Assembly: GCA_945787295.1 (NCBI GenBank)
Contig: CALZHQ010000064.1
Span: 1 to 25,543 of the forward strand
Length of the DNA stretch: 25,543 nucleotides
DNA from: an uncultured Desulfuromonadales bacterium
Lineage (GTDB): Bacteria > Desulfobacterota > Desulfuromonadia > Desulfuromonadales > Geopsychrobacteraceae
Reading direction: 5' to 3'
The notes beneath the pieces are model-generated. The model was given only the letters and a program-made list of their open reading frames with translations. It made no database searches and was not told the origin of the DNA. Position numbers and translations under genes: made by a program. Below are positions 1 through 8,331 of the stretch, in pieces (positions within the stretch are counted from its first letter, which is position 1; each line of letters starts with the position of its first letter).

Positions 1-1184
1 AGCTACAGGAAAAAATCGCCCAGGCACGTTTAAACTACGTCAGTCACCTGCACTCACTTCAGCGCACAGAAAATGTTCTCGGCAGCAACCTGCTGGAGGT
101 CATCAGCAAAAACATTCTCGACCGTTTTTTCCTCAACGTCACCACCCAGGCGGCAGAATCGATCTGGTTGCAGCTCGATAGCTACTCGATCGTACAATCG
201 ATTTCACAACTGGTCAGTATGCTGCTGGCCCGATCGGACGTTTCGGAACTGCTGATGACGCTGACCCTCAACGAAGCGGAGGATGTCGAGTTGGTGGTTG
301 CCTGGCCGGAGATTTATGTGGATCCACAGCTGCTGACTGACTGGAAGCAGACCCCCTTTAGTGCAGATTCACAAGGTAACTTGCTGACCTTTAGTGACAT
401 CATCAAAAAGATGTCGGGAAGCATGAAACCGCTGGCCCATACGACGGATGCCTGCAACGGCATCCTGTTCGTCTTTCCGCAATACAAAGAGGACTTGCAC
501 ATGGCGATGCAGGTTGACCTGGAGCATCGACCCGTGTCGTACGAGTTTGATCTGTTTAATCGCCAGGATCTGCTGGAGTTGGGTCAAATGCCGCTGAGCA
601 AATTGACCTACGTGGTATTCGATACCGAAACGACCGGCCTGAACCCATCCGAGGGGGATGAGATCATCCAGCTCGGCGCAATCCGCAGCGTCAACGGTCA
701 ACTGCTCTATCATGAGACCATCGATCAACTGGTCGACCCGTTGCGCCCGGTCCCCCTGTCTTCGGTTGAAATCCACGGTATTCAACCGGAGCTGCTCCCT
801 GGCCAACCGACGATCGACAAGGTTCTGCCACACTTCCACAAGTTTGCTGAAAACTCGGTACTGGTGGCCCACAATGCCGCTTTTGATATGCGCTTTCTGC
901 AATTAAAAGAGGAGAGCACCGGCATCAGATTCGAGAACCCGGTTCTTGACACCCTGCTGCTGTCATCGATTATCCATCCGAATCAGGACAGTCATTCGCT
1001 GGAAGGTCTGGCCGAACGGCTCAATGTCACAATCGTCGGCCGACATACCGCTCTCGGGGATGCGATTGTGACCGGTCAAGTCCTGCTGAAGATGCTGCCA
1101 CTGCTGGAGGCAAACGGGATTTACACGCTGGCTGACGCGCTAGAAGCATCGGCCAAATCCCCGTACGCCAAGTTCACTTACTGA
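1..1184 (+). CDS. DEDDh 3'-5' exonuclease (DnaQ/PolC-epsilon type) with an N-terminal extension, 5' end outside window
   Basis: The reading frame is open from base 3 to the TGA at 1182-1184, so the gene starts before the window; a TTG at 168 lies inside it and is not a credible start. The last ~190 residues form a DnaQ-like exonuclease: the ExoI motif DTETTGLN supplies Asp and Glu, the ExoII motif is HNAAFDMRF, and the ExoIII motif HTALGDA supplies the catalytic His and Asp. Such enzymes remove nucleotides 3'-5' in proofreading or repair. The ~200 residues before it are helical, then mixed, and faintly resemble a degenerate histidine-kinase DHp/ATPase core; that resemblance is an inference. 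It converges on selD across 223 bases that hold no clear gene; a weak TCGGC/GCCGA hairpin lies at 1200-1219. The exonuclease call is firm; the N-terminal role is unknown. Confidence 0.85.
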   Translation, partial: LQEKIAQARLNYVSHLHSLQRTENVLGSNLLEVISKNILDRFFLNVTTQAAESIWLQLDSYSIVQSISQLVSMLLARSDVSELLMTLTLNEAEDVELVVAWPEIYVDPQLLTDWKQTPFSADSQGNLLTFSDIIKKMSGSMKPLAHTTDACNGILFVFPQYKEDLHMAMQVDLEHRPVSYEFDLFNRQDLLELGQMPLSKLTYVVFDTETTGLNPSEGDEIIQLGAIRSVNGQLLYHETIDQLVDPLRPVPLSSVEIHGIQPELLPGQPTIDKVLPHFHKFAENSVLVAHNAAFDMRFLQLKEESTGIRFENPVLDTLLLSSIIHPNQDSHSLEGLAERLNVTIVGRHTALGDAIVTGQVLLKMLPLLEANGIYTLADALEASAKSPYAKFTY

Positions 1185-1407
1185 TCAATCCAGACACACT
1201 CGGCACCAACAACTGCCGAATTATGAACGGCATGGCAAGCGGCAGACAAAGAAATTGACAACAATTCCTGCCGTAAACGCATGCACCTGACGGGTCATAT
1301 AGACAGTTCTGGCCTGAACCCGGACCTGTTCCTTCACCTGCGCTGTCGTGTTGTGACTTATTCAGAGAAAAGAAAACACCGCGATCAGAATAGAAAACAA
1401 GAAAAAC

Positions 1408-2454
1408 TTACCCTACTAGCTGAAGGCGTCCAGACACTTGTTCCGTGACTTCACCAATTCTGAACGCCGGCACTTTCTGCTCAGTTAAACGCCTGACCAG
1501 CAGATCCGTTTTTTGCGCCGAAACTGCCATCAACAAACCGCCCGAAGTCTGCGGATCACTCAGCAGATCGAGGTGGAATTGTTCACAACCCTGCTGGCCA
1601 TCAACCCGCGAGAAATAATAATCTCGATTCCGATAAGAGCCTTCCGGGATCAAGCCGATTTCTGCCATCTCAGCTGCGCGCGGATAGGCCGGCAAGCTCG
1701 GCGCGTTGATCCGCAGACCAACAACACTCGCCTCGGCAAGCTCAACGGCGTGCCCAATTAGGCCGAACCCGGTGATATCGGTGCAGGCCGAAACCCCCAC
1801 ATCTACCATCACCTCGGCCGCAGTTTGATTGAGCATGATCATGCCCTCAACGGCTACGCTGATCTCCTCCTCCGTCAAGACTTCACCTTTGAGCGCCGTC
1901 GCCAATATGCCCGTCCCAAGCGGCTTTGTCAGGATCAACTGATCGCCGGGCTGGCAACCGCAGGTCGAAAGCATCTTACGCGGATCGACCATCCCGGTCA
2001 CACTCAGACCGTACTTCGGCTCATCATCCTCGATCGAATGCCCCCCGACGATCAAAGCCCCGGCCTGCTGGACCCGTTCCGCGCCACCCTGCAGGATCCG
2101 CAACAGGACATCCGGTCCGAGCTGACAGAGCGGAAAGGCGACGATATTCATGGCGGTCAACGGCTTGGCGCCGATGGCGAAAATATCGGACAGAGAATTG
2201 GCGGCGGCAATCTGACCGTACTTATAGGGATCATCCACCACCGGGGTGAAGAAATCGACCGATTGCACCAGCGCCTGCGAATCGTTAATTCGATAGATGG
2301 CGGCATCGGCGAACGGGATCTCCTGGGACAACAGATCAGGATGATCCACTTTAGGGAGCTGACCCAGTACCTGGGCCAGGGTCTCGGGACCGATCTTGGC
2401 AGCTCAACCGGAGCTACGTGACAGAGCGGTCAGACGGAGACGTTTGTCCGTCAT
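1408..2454 (-). CDS. selD: Selenide, water dikinase SelD, selenocysteine-containing (Sec17, TGA at 2404-2406)
   Basis: SelD makes selenophosphate from selenide and ATP, the selenium donor for Sec-tRNA synthesis. An ATG at 2454-2452, seven to nine bases after a GAGGAGA ribosome site, begins MTDKRLRLTALSRSSG. A TGA then follows, and the frame continues AAKIGPETL through the whole SelD fold to the TAA at 1408-1410. Read through, the protein is 348 residues, the family's usual length. The TGA is residue 17 and Lys is residue 20, matching Cys17 and Lys20 of E. coli SelD, so the TGA encodes catalytic selenocysteine rather than a stop. A conventional gene caller would start at an internal codon (2349) and lose the active site. 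It is the last gene of selA-selB-selD, 73 bases after selB. Making SelD depend on Sec insertion allows selenium-dependent feedback. Confidence 0.95.
2361..2400 (-). promoter_or_regulatory. Candidate bacterial SECIS element in selD mRNA
   Basis: Bacterial Sec insertion needs a hairpin just 3' of the UGA that SelB binds. Two alternative hairpins can be drawn by eye. The first, nucleotides 7-32 counted from the U of UGA, has GCCA/UGGC and GGUC/GACC stems and a CCGA loop. The second, nucleotides 24-46, has a GACCC/GGGUC stem and an apical loop containing GGU. The first is at the better distance from the UGA and carries a GGUC like the E. coli fdhF element, although there it sits in the loop. Which one forms was not computed. 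Confidence 0.4.
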
Positions 2455-2527
2455 AGAAGCTTTCTCCTCAGCATGCGCATTAATTTCGGAACAGCCCAAA
2501 GGGGCCGGGCAAATAGCCAGTAGCAAA

Positions 2528-4435
2528 TCACTTTGGCAAATTCCAGGCGACCCGCTCTTCACCAGTGCGCCGTGTGTACTTGCAAGCGTCGAAATACTCA
2601 AGCAGAGCCTGAATCAGCTTGCGGTTACTATCGAGCCGATCGCGAAACTGGGCCAGGGTAAAAGAAGTCTGCTGCTGGAAAATCTCGAGTAACACCTGCT
2701 GTGCCCGCTGAAAACTATCATTATGCAAATAGCTTTCCTGGTTCAAACGAATTAGTGATTTTTCCTGCACCAGATAAGAAAAATACAGTTCAATATCGAC
2801 GCCATCAAGGCCAAGTTGATTGATCACTTCATTCTGGTTCTTGACCTGAAAACCGACTTGACGATAGTGGCTTTCGAGCTTGGTCAGCACCTGCAGTTCA
2901 GCTTCGGTCGGTTGCGGTTGCCAGCCCGGGGTCAGCACCAGATCCCCGGAAAGAGCCAGATCGCCACTGTCAACGACCCGCTGCAGCAATACCTCGAACC
3001 CCTTCGGGGCCAGTTTCTCAGCCAACTTGGTCTGCAGTGTCGCCCGCGGGATCCCGTGCCGCAAACGGTTCCGCTGTAAATAATCTGTGACCAGTTGCGG
3101 TAGCTGCTGTCGCCAGCTGCGAACCCGCTCAGTGACCACCCACTGGTCTGCGAGTTCTTCCACCTGTCCCATTTCGGCCAGCTTTTCCAGCCCCTGGCGC
3201 AATTCTTCGCGCCCGGTCCCGGTCTGCTTTTCCAGGTCGCGCAAGCGGGCGATCTCCAGTTCATCCAGCTTCTGCAACCAGAAACCCAGGTTTCCGGCAG
3301 AGAGCTCGGTCAGTCGCTTGATGACCTCCGGCCGGAAACGCTTGTGCTTGAGCGGCTCAACATCGATAACCTTGCCACCGCCGATGGTGAGCATCGGCGA
3401 ATAAGAGCGAACGATGAAGCGATCGCCACGATTGGAAAGCAGCGGCTGATCAAACGTCAACTGCACAAAGGCTTCTTCACCGGGAGCCAGTTCGTTACGA
3501 TCGAGCAGAATTGCCCGCGCCACGGTCCGGGCCGTACCGAGATGAAAATGGAGCGGATCGCGAAATTTAACCGGTCGCGGTGCATCTTTAAGCAGTTGCA
3601 AACGGACATCGATCCGCTGACTGGCGCGAAACAGACCGGCGGTGCCGACCACTGAGCCATGCGGCACCTGTTCCCGGGCGATCCCGGAAAGGTTCAGCGC
3701 TACGCGCTGTCCGGCCAGAGCTTCAGCGGCCTGCTCCCCATGCACCTGAACCTCTCGGATCCGCGCGTCAACCCCGGCTGGCAACAGCTCCAAACTGTCG
3801 CCAGGCCGAATCCGGCCACTATTGAGCGTACCGGTCACCACCGTACCGAAACCACTGATCGTGAAGCAGCGATCGACCGGCAAGCGCACGGCCCCGGTTA
3901 TTTCACGGGCCGGAACCTGCTTAAGTTGCTCGCGGATCGTCGCCAGCAGACCATCAAGACCGTCACCGGTGAGGGATGACACCCGGCAGCAGGGTGCCTG
4001 ATCGAGAAAGGTTCCGGACACCTGTTCGCGAACTTCTTCTTCGACGATATCGAGCCAGTCCGGCTCGACCAGATCACACTTGGAAAGCACGAGGATGCCA
4101 CGTTTGAGCTGCAGCAGCTGCATGATCTGCAAATGCTCGCGGGTCTGTGGCATCACCCCTTCGTTGGCATCGACAACCAGCAGCACCAGGTCGATACCGG
4201 CGATGCCGCTGAGCATCTGTGGAATGAATTTTTCGTGACCGGGGACATCGACCACCCCGGCCATCTGCCCGTTGCCCAGATCGAGCCTGGCAAAGCCAAG
4301 CTCGATAGAGATACCCCGTTTTTTCTCTTCCGCCAGCCGGTCAGTCTCGGTTCCGGTCAGCGCTCCGATCAGGGCCGTCTTGCCGTGATCAACGTGACCG
4401 GCCGTACCGATGATAAAATGCCCCTGTCCAGACAC
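2528..4435 (-). CDS. selB: Selenocysteine-specific elongation factor SelB
   Basis: SelB is a GTPase that delivers Sec-tRNA to ribosomes paused at UGA codons next to a SECIS hairpin. The 635-residue protein has the EF-Tu-like G domain: P-loop GHVDHGKT at residues 13-20, DVPGH at 63-67 and SKCD at 118-121. Domains II and III follow (FGTVVTGTL region onward). About 260 C-terminal residues correspond to the tandem winged-helix region that binds SECIS RNA. The length is normal. The GTG start at 4435-4433 lies three bases after the selA stop, with its ribosome site (GGCGAGG) inside the selA end, which implies translational coupling. The substrate within the window is the selD UGA. Confidence 0.96.
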   Translation of the reverse strand: MSGQGHFIIGTAGHVDHGKTALIGALTGTETDRLAEEKKRGISIELGFARLDLGNGQMAGVVDVPGHEKFIPQMLSGIAGIDLVLLVVDANEGVMPQTREHLQIMQLLQLKRGILVLSKCDLVEPDWLDIVEEEVREQVSGTFLDQAPCCRVSSLTGDGLDGLLATIREQLKQVPAREITGAVRLPVDRCFTISGFGTVVTGTLNSGRIRPGDSLELLPAGVDARIREVQVHGEQAAEALAGQRVALNLSGIAREQVPHGSVVGTAGLFRASQRIDVRLQLLKDAPRPVKFRDPLHFHLGTARTVARAILLDRNELAPGEEAFVQLTFDQPLLSNRGDRFIVRSYSPMLTIGGGKVIDVEPLKHKRFRPEVIKRLTELSAGNLGFWLQKLDELEIARLRDLEKQTGTGREELRQGLEKLAEMGQVEELADQWVVTERVRSWRQQLPQLVTDYLQRNRLRHGIPRATLQTKLAEKLAPKGFEVLLQRVVDSGDLALSGDLVLTPGWQPQPTEAELQVLTKLESHYRQVGFQVKNQNEVINQLGLDGVDIELYFSYLVQEKSLIRLNQESYLHNDSFQRAQQVLLEIFQQQTSFTLAQFRDRLDSNRKLIQALLEYFDACKYTRRTGEERVAWNLPK

Positions 4436-4438
4436 CGG

Positions 4439-5851
4439 TTAGACCTCGCCACGGATAGCGGCAATCAGTAATTGCGTCAGCAATGCCTGCTCATCGTCAC
4501 TGACAGCACGCAAATTGATCAATAAAGAGTCATTCTGCACCCGTGGCACCAGCGCGGGAATAAAACGACGCAAGCGACGGGCCAGGGTATCGACCGTAAG
4601 GTTGCTGGGATTGATTTCCAGCGCCCAGCCAGGTAATTGGACCTGCGGCATCGACCCACCACCAACCTGGGCAAAATCTTCCACCAGTGTCAGCTTGATC
4701 GGCAGGGCTTCCGCAGCCAAACGATCCAGTAACAGCTGGCAACGCTGCTTTTCATCCTCCGGCCTGACATTGAACATCCGCATGATCGGCAGTCGCTCTA
4801 CAACCTGGTCCGGTTGCAGGTAGAGGCGCAACGTACTCTCCAGTGCTGCCAGGGTCAGTTTATCGATCCGCAACGCCCGCGCCAGCGGATGGCGGCCAAT
4901 TTTCTTGACAAACTCTTTCTTGCCAACGATCAGTCCGGCTTGTGGTCCCCCGAGTAACTTGTCGCCACTGAAGGTGACCACGTCGACCCCGGCCTTGACC
5001 GTCTCGGCGACAGTCGGCTCATACGGCAGACCGTACTGAGTCAGATCGCAGAGCATCCCGCTGCCAAGATCCTCCATCAGGATCAAATCTTTTTCGCGCG
5101 CCAATGGCAACAGCTCTGCCGCAGAAACGGCACTGGTAAAGCCGATAATTCGATAATTGCTGGTGTGAACCTTGAGCAGGATCCTGGTCTCTTCGCTAAT
5201 CGCGTTTTCATAATCACGCAGATGGGTCCGGTTCGATGCCCCGACCTCGCGCAGTTTCAAGCCCCCCGCCTCCATCACCTCGGGAATCCGGAATGCGCCA
5301 CCGATTTCAACCAGTTCACCACGGGAGACGATCGCTTCGTAGCCCTTACCGAGGGCGGTCAAAGCCAGCAGGACTGCACCGGCATTATTGTTGACCACCA
5401 AGGCCGCTTCTGCGCCGGTCAACTGGGTCAACAAGTGTTCGACATGGCTGTAACGTTCACCACGCTGACCGGTACTCATATCGATTTCCAGAGTGGAATA
5501 GCCTTCGGCTACCGACTGGATCGCCTGCAATGCCTCTTGAGCCAGCGGCGCCCGGCCCAGGTTGGTATGCAATAATGTCCCTGTCGCGTTAATAACTTTC
5601 CGTAAAGACGGTTTCAGATAAGGCTGACAGAGCCCAGCAGCAACCATCGCCACCTGTTCGGGTTGCAAAGACCGCTCGGCCGGCACCGCTTCACCGTCCA
5701 GCAACTGACGGCGCAAATCAGCGACAGCCTGCTGCGCAGCCGCCGTCAGAACCTCTTGTGGCAATCGGCTTTCCAGGCTCTGCAGCACCTCCTCACGCAG
5801 AACCCGGTCAATTGCTGGAAGTGCTCGCAACAACTCTTGCTGCCCACTCAT
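4439..5851 (-). CDS. selA: L-seryl-tRNA(Sec) selenium transferase SelA
   Basis: SelA is a PLP enzyme that converts Ser-tRNA(Sec) to Sec-tRNA(Sec) with selenophosphate. The 470-residue protein shows the family signatures NATGTLLHTNLGRAPL (residues 88-103) and TFSGDKLLGGPQAG, with the PLP-binding lysine at residue 298 (Lys295 in E. coli). The frame is open further upstream to 5929. The ATG at 5851 was chosen because it follows GAGGGTG at the right distance and gives MSGQQELLRALP, the normal SelA N terminus. It is first in the selA-selB-selD operon. The tRNA(Sec) gene selC is not in this window. Confidence 0.95.
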   Translation of the reverse strand: MSGQQELLRALPAIDRVLREEVLQSLESRLPQEVLTAAAQQAVADLRRQLLDGEAVPAERSLQPEQVAMVAAGLCQPYLKPSLRKVINATGTLLHTNLGRAPLAQEALQAIQSVAEGYSTLEIDMSTGQRGERYSHVEHLLTQLTGAEAALVVNNNAGAVLLALTALGKGYEAIVSRGELVEIGGAFRIPEVMEAGGLKLREVGASNRTHLRDYENAISEETRILLKVHTSNYRIIGFTSAVSAAELLPLAREKDLILMEDLGSGMLCDLTQYGLPYEPTVAETVKAGVDVVTFSGDKLLGGPQAGLIVGKKEFVKKIGRHPLARALRIDKLTLAALESTLRLYLQPDQVVERLPIMRMFNVRPEDEKQRCQLLLDRLAAEALPIKLTLVEDFAQVGGGSMPQVQLPGWALEINPSNLTVDTLARRLRRFIPALVPRVQNDSLLINLRAVSDDEQALLTQLLIAAIRGEV

Positions 5852-5899
5852 AGACACCCTCTTCGGCAATGATGGAAACATCTGTAAATTCAGCACAGA

Positions 5900-5910
5900 A
5901 GTGTAACATG
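5900..5910 (-). promoter_or_regulatory. Candidate extended -10 promoter element upstream of selA
   Basis: On the minus strand the sequence TGTTACACT (TG-n-TACACT) lies about 50 bases before the selA start. No good -35 hexamer is seen at 17 bases, so the call rests on the extended -10 alone. The same 11 bases, CATGTTACACT, occur before the riboswitch-esterase gene at 16762-16772. Confidence 0.3.
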
Positions 5911-5960
5911 GGCGGCATAAAAAGACCATGTTTTCAAGCAGATGGCGGGATTTTTATTGA

Positions 5961-6161
5961 TCAGATATTTGTCTCGACGAGACCCCCCCGATCAGCACTT
6001 GCCGATCGGGCCGGTGCACTTGAAACCAGGGCCATGGCACAGGCCATCAATATCAGCAGCAAGACAATCGGGACAACATCGACCAGCAGATGATATGCCA
6101 GGCTCCGCAGCGATGTTCGCAGGCTTTCCTTGGTCGACTTTCCGATCCAGATCGTTTTCAT
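5961..6161 (-). CDS. Small single-span membrane protein, unknown function
   Basis: 66 residues starting MKTIWIGKSTKESLRTSL. A hydrophobic helix at about residues 26-48 (VDVVPIVLLLILMACAMAL) marks it as an inner-membrane protein with a basic N terminus, probably cytoplasmic. The ATG at 6161 was chosen over the in-frame ATG at 6218 because GGAGGAG sits five bases before it. No family is recognised. A 7-bp inverted repeat (CCCGATC, 10-nt spacer, GATCGGG, 5987-6010) lies inside the 3' end of the coding region and has no T-run, so it is not a standard terminator. The gene lies between selA and tRNA-Ala. Reality of the gene is likely; its role is not visible. Confidence 0.6.
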   Translation of the reverse strand: MKTIWIGKSTKESLRTSLRSLAYHLLVDVVPIVLLLILMACAMALVSSAPARSASADRGGLVETNI

Positions 6162-6258
6162 AAACTCCTCCAAAGGATCAGGCGCAAACATCTTTTCGTC
6201 ATTATCGCCAAGAAACATTAGTTAAAACTTAAGCAATCAGCTGCAGTGTTTTTTCCTG

Positions 6259-6288
6259 TTGACACCTCAAAGCCGAGTTTGCTATAAC
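6259..6288 (+). promoter_or_regulatory. Sigma70-type promoter of tRNA-Ala
   Basis: TTGACA at 6259-6264 is an exact -35 box and TATAAC at 6283-6288 a good -10 box, with an 18-base spacer. Transcription would begin about eight bases before the tRNA. Confidence 0.8.
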
Positions 6289-6302
6289 TCGCGGACTTGA
6301 AT

Positions 6303-6378
6303 GGGGCTGTAGCTCAGTTGGGAGAGCGTTTGACTGGCAGTCAAAAGGTCCGCGGTTCGATCCCGCGTAGCTCCACCA
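6303..6378 (+). tRNA. tRNA-Ala(GGC)
   Basis: A complete 76-base cloverleaf: acceptor GGGGCTG/TAGCTCC with the G3-U70 pair that identifies alanine tRNAs, D stem GCTC/GAGC, anticodon stem TTTGA/TCAAA with loop CTGGCAG (anticodon GGC), T stem CGCGG/CCGCG, and an encoded CCA. It reads GCC/GCU codons. Confidence 0.97.
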
Positions 6379-6386
6379 AAAAAATC

Positions 6387-6424
6387 AAAGGGTTAGCTGA
6401 TGTTTTTCAGCTAACCCTTTTTTA
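6387..6424 (+). terminator. Rho-independent terminator of tRNA-Ala
   Basis: A 14-bp perfect hairpin (AAAGGGTTAGCTGA and its complement, six-base loop) runs into a TTTTTT tract nine bases after the tRNA CCA. The A-rich left arm would let it work from the other strand as well. Confidence 0.92.
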
Positions 6425-6569
6425 TTGGTGACACGTTCCCCGCTCGCGTATTCCCTGCAAATCTCTGGCTGACTGGAGTCGTCTTCTGTGGTTGTGTTAA
6501 GATATTATTCCGACTGGAGCTATGACGTCAAATGATTCGACGTTGTAGCAGAACTGCAAGGAGTCAGAG

Positions 6570-6788
6570 ATGAAAAACTGCCTGTGGATGTTCAGCGTTT
6601 TCTTCGGCCTGATTTTTATTTCCCCCCTATTGCTGATCATGATTGCCTTGGTACGGACCGAAATCCCGATGAGCACCGCCATAATCTATTGGCTGCCGAT
6701 TTCGATTGCCGGTTCGCTGGCAATGACTTACTGGTATTCGAAACAAAACCGGAAGCAGCTGGAGAAACAAACCGACCAATCATTTTGA
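6570..6788 (+). CDS. Small two-span membrane protein, unknown function
   Basis: 72 residues. Two hydrophobic stretches, about residues 4-27 (FSVFFGLIFISPLLLIMIAL) and 36-56 (STAIIYWLPISIAGSLAMTY), are separated by a short polar turn and followed by a charged tail, so both ends probably lie on the same side of the membrane. AAGGAG sits eight bases before the ATG. No family is recognised. It stands alone between the tRNA-Ala terminator and pabB, which starts about 180 bases later. Confidence 0.6.
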   Translation: MKNCLWMFSVFFGLIFISPLLLIMIALVRTEIPMSTAIIYWLPISIAGSLAMTYWYSKQNRKQLEKQTDQSF

Positions 6789-6833
6789 GCGACAAACGAC
6801 AAACAGTAAGCCAGCGGAACAGTCTCCCGTGAC

Positions 6834-6864
6834 AGCCTGATCCCTGCCACCTTGCAGGCTTATT
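6834..6864 (+). terminator. Weak terminator-like hairpin
   Basis: AGCCTG (6834-6839) can pair with CAGGCT (6855-6860), with an alternative inner CCTGC/GCAGG stem, followed by TATTT. It lies 45 bases after the small membrane gene. The short T-rich tail makes it doubtful. Confidence 0.3.
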
Positions 6865-6965
6865 TCATTGCCAACACGGGGCAAATATTGTAACTATTCC
6901 AGCCATCGCTGCTAACTTGGCCCGACCGGCAAAACGACCTCACTGCGGCTGCGGATAAAATATCG

Positions 6966-8330
6966 ATGGCAATAAATACCCACAGCTTTTCTCTGGCAGA
7001 ATTCGACCCCTTGTCTCTTTATCTGGAGTTCTGCCCCGCTGGGCCAGGACTTCTCGAATCCCTGAATCCACTGCCAAAAACCGGTTGCTATTCCATTGTG
7101 CCGTTACGCTGGCAGGAGCGCTACCAGCTGCGCAGAGGTCAACTGTATCAGTGCGACGCCGCCAGCGCGGAGCATCTACCCGGCGACCCACTCAGCCTGC
7201 TCGCCAGTATTCTTCAGCAACGAACAGTTTCTGTATCTCCAGCCACCCCCTTCCCTGGCGGATTTTTCGGCTATTTTGGCTACGATCTGGCAGGACAGAT
7301 TGAAGAATTACCACAAAGTGCAGTACGTGACTTGCCGGTTGCCGACCTGGATCTTTATTGGGTGGACATGACTGCCGTCTATGATCACGGCAGGCAGCAA
7401 CTGACCTTGGCTTCGCTCGATGAAAACGTCGACCTTCCCAATCTCGAAAAGCAAATCATCGACTCTCAAATCCCCTTGGCAGAAACACCACTCGAACTTA
7501 CCAGCCTGCCGCAACCGATCCTTAAGCAGCAGCAGTTCGAAGCGATGGTTCAAAGCGGCAAAGACTACATCGCCGCCGGGGACATTTACCAGGTCAACCT
7601 TTCGTGCCGCTTCGATGGCCAACTCAAGGGGGAATCGACCGAACTCTATCGTCGTTTGCGCACCATCAACCCCTCCCCTTTTGCCTGCCTGCTGCACTTT
7701 CCGGAACTCGACATCATCTCCAGTTCACCGGAACGCTTGGTGTCCCTCCGGCAAGGGCTGGCGGAAACCAGGCCGATCGCCGGAACCCGACCACGCGGCT
7801 ACACACCTCCAGAAGACCAACTGCTCGGCGAAGAACTGCTCGGCCACCCGAAAGAGCGGGCTGAACACATTATGCTGCTCGACCTGGAGCGCAACGACCT
7901 CGGCAAGGTTTGCCAATCCGGCAGCGTAAAAGTCGATGAGTTAATGGTGCTGGAGCGCTACTCCCACGTCACCCATATCGTTTCCAACATCCGCGGTGAA
8001 CTTCGTGAAGAGTGCGGTCCATTCGACCTGCTGCGCGCGACCTTCCCCGGCGGCACTATCACAGGAGTTCCGAAAAAACGCTGCATGGAAATCATCGACG
8101 ATCTGGAACCGGTCGGGCGGGGCTGTTACACGGGCAGCGCCGGTTACATCAGCGCCTGTGGCACCATGGATCTGAACATCCTGATCCGTAGTTTCCAGAG
8201 AATTGGCGAACAGCTCAGTTATCAAACCGGGGCCGGCATCGTTGCTGATTCGATTCCAGCCAAGGAATGGGCCGAGTGTATGGCCAAGGGTGAGGCGCTG
8301 CACAAAGTCCTACAGGAGGCCATGGGCTAA
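6966..8330 (+). CDS. pabB: Aminodeoxychorismate synthase component I (PabB), chorismate-binding enzyme
   Basis: The 454-residue protein aminates chorismate to 4-amino-4-deoxychorismate for p-aminobenzoate and folate synthesis. The chorismate-binding domain is complete: GDIYQVNLS near 205-213, SSSPERLV near 252-259, PIAGTRPRG at 270-278, HPKERAEHIMLLDLERND and FPGGTITGVPKKR, then GYISACGTMDLNI. The motif in E. coli PabB is PIKGT, with a lysine nucleophile; here Ala272 takes that place, as in anthranilate synthase TrpE. The PabB rather than TrpE call therefore rests on the pabC gene starting two bases after the stop. No glutaminase subunit (PabA) is in the window. The ribosome site before the ATG is weak. 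Confidence 0.85.
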   Translation: MAINTHSFSLAEFDPLSLYLEFCPAGPGLLESLNPLPKTGCYSIVPLRWQERYQLRRGQLYQCDAASAEHLPGDPLSLLASILQQRTVSVSPATPFPGGFFGYFGYDLAGQIEELPQSAVRDLPVADLDLYWVDMTAVYDHGRQQLTLASLDENVDLPNLEKQIIDSQIPLAETPLELTSLPQPILKQQQFEAMVQSGKDYIAAGDIYQVNLSCRFDGQLKGESTELYRRLRTINPSPFACLLHFPELDIISSSPERLVSLRQGLAETRPIAGTRPRGYTPPEDQLLGEELLGHPKERAEHIMLLDLERNDLGKVCQSGSVKVDELMVLERYSHVTHIVSNIRGELREECGPFDLLRATFPGGTITGVPKKRCMEIIDDLEPVGRGCYTGSAGYISACGTMDLNILIRSFQRIGEQLSYQTGAGIVADSIPAKEWAECMAKGEALHKVLQEAMG

Positions 8331-8331
8331 A

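Noticed and set aside
369..902. 177-residue minus-strand frame inside the exonuclease gene
   Set aside because: It is the antisense shadow of a well-supported gene, with no ribosome site and a Gln/Arg/His-rich translation typical of antisense frames.
1825..2421. 198-residue plus-strand frame opposite selD
   Set aside because: Antisense shadow of selD; the composition is an artefact of the other strand's codons.
2404..2601. 65-residue minus-strand frame ending at the TGA before selD
   Set aside because: Its last 16 residues are the true SelD N terminus before Sec17; the earlier part is the selB-selD gap and selB end, not a separate gene.
5165..5575. 136-residue plus-strand frame opposite selA
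   Set aside because: Shadow of selA with no initiation signal.
5987..6010. CCCGATC-10-GATCGGG hairpin considered as a terminator
   Set aside because: It lies inside the coding region of the small membrane protein and has no T-run on either strand.
7420..7929. 169-residue plus-strand frame inside pabB
   Set aside because: Out-of-frame shadow, Ser/Thr/Arg-rich, no family match.
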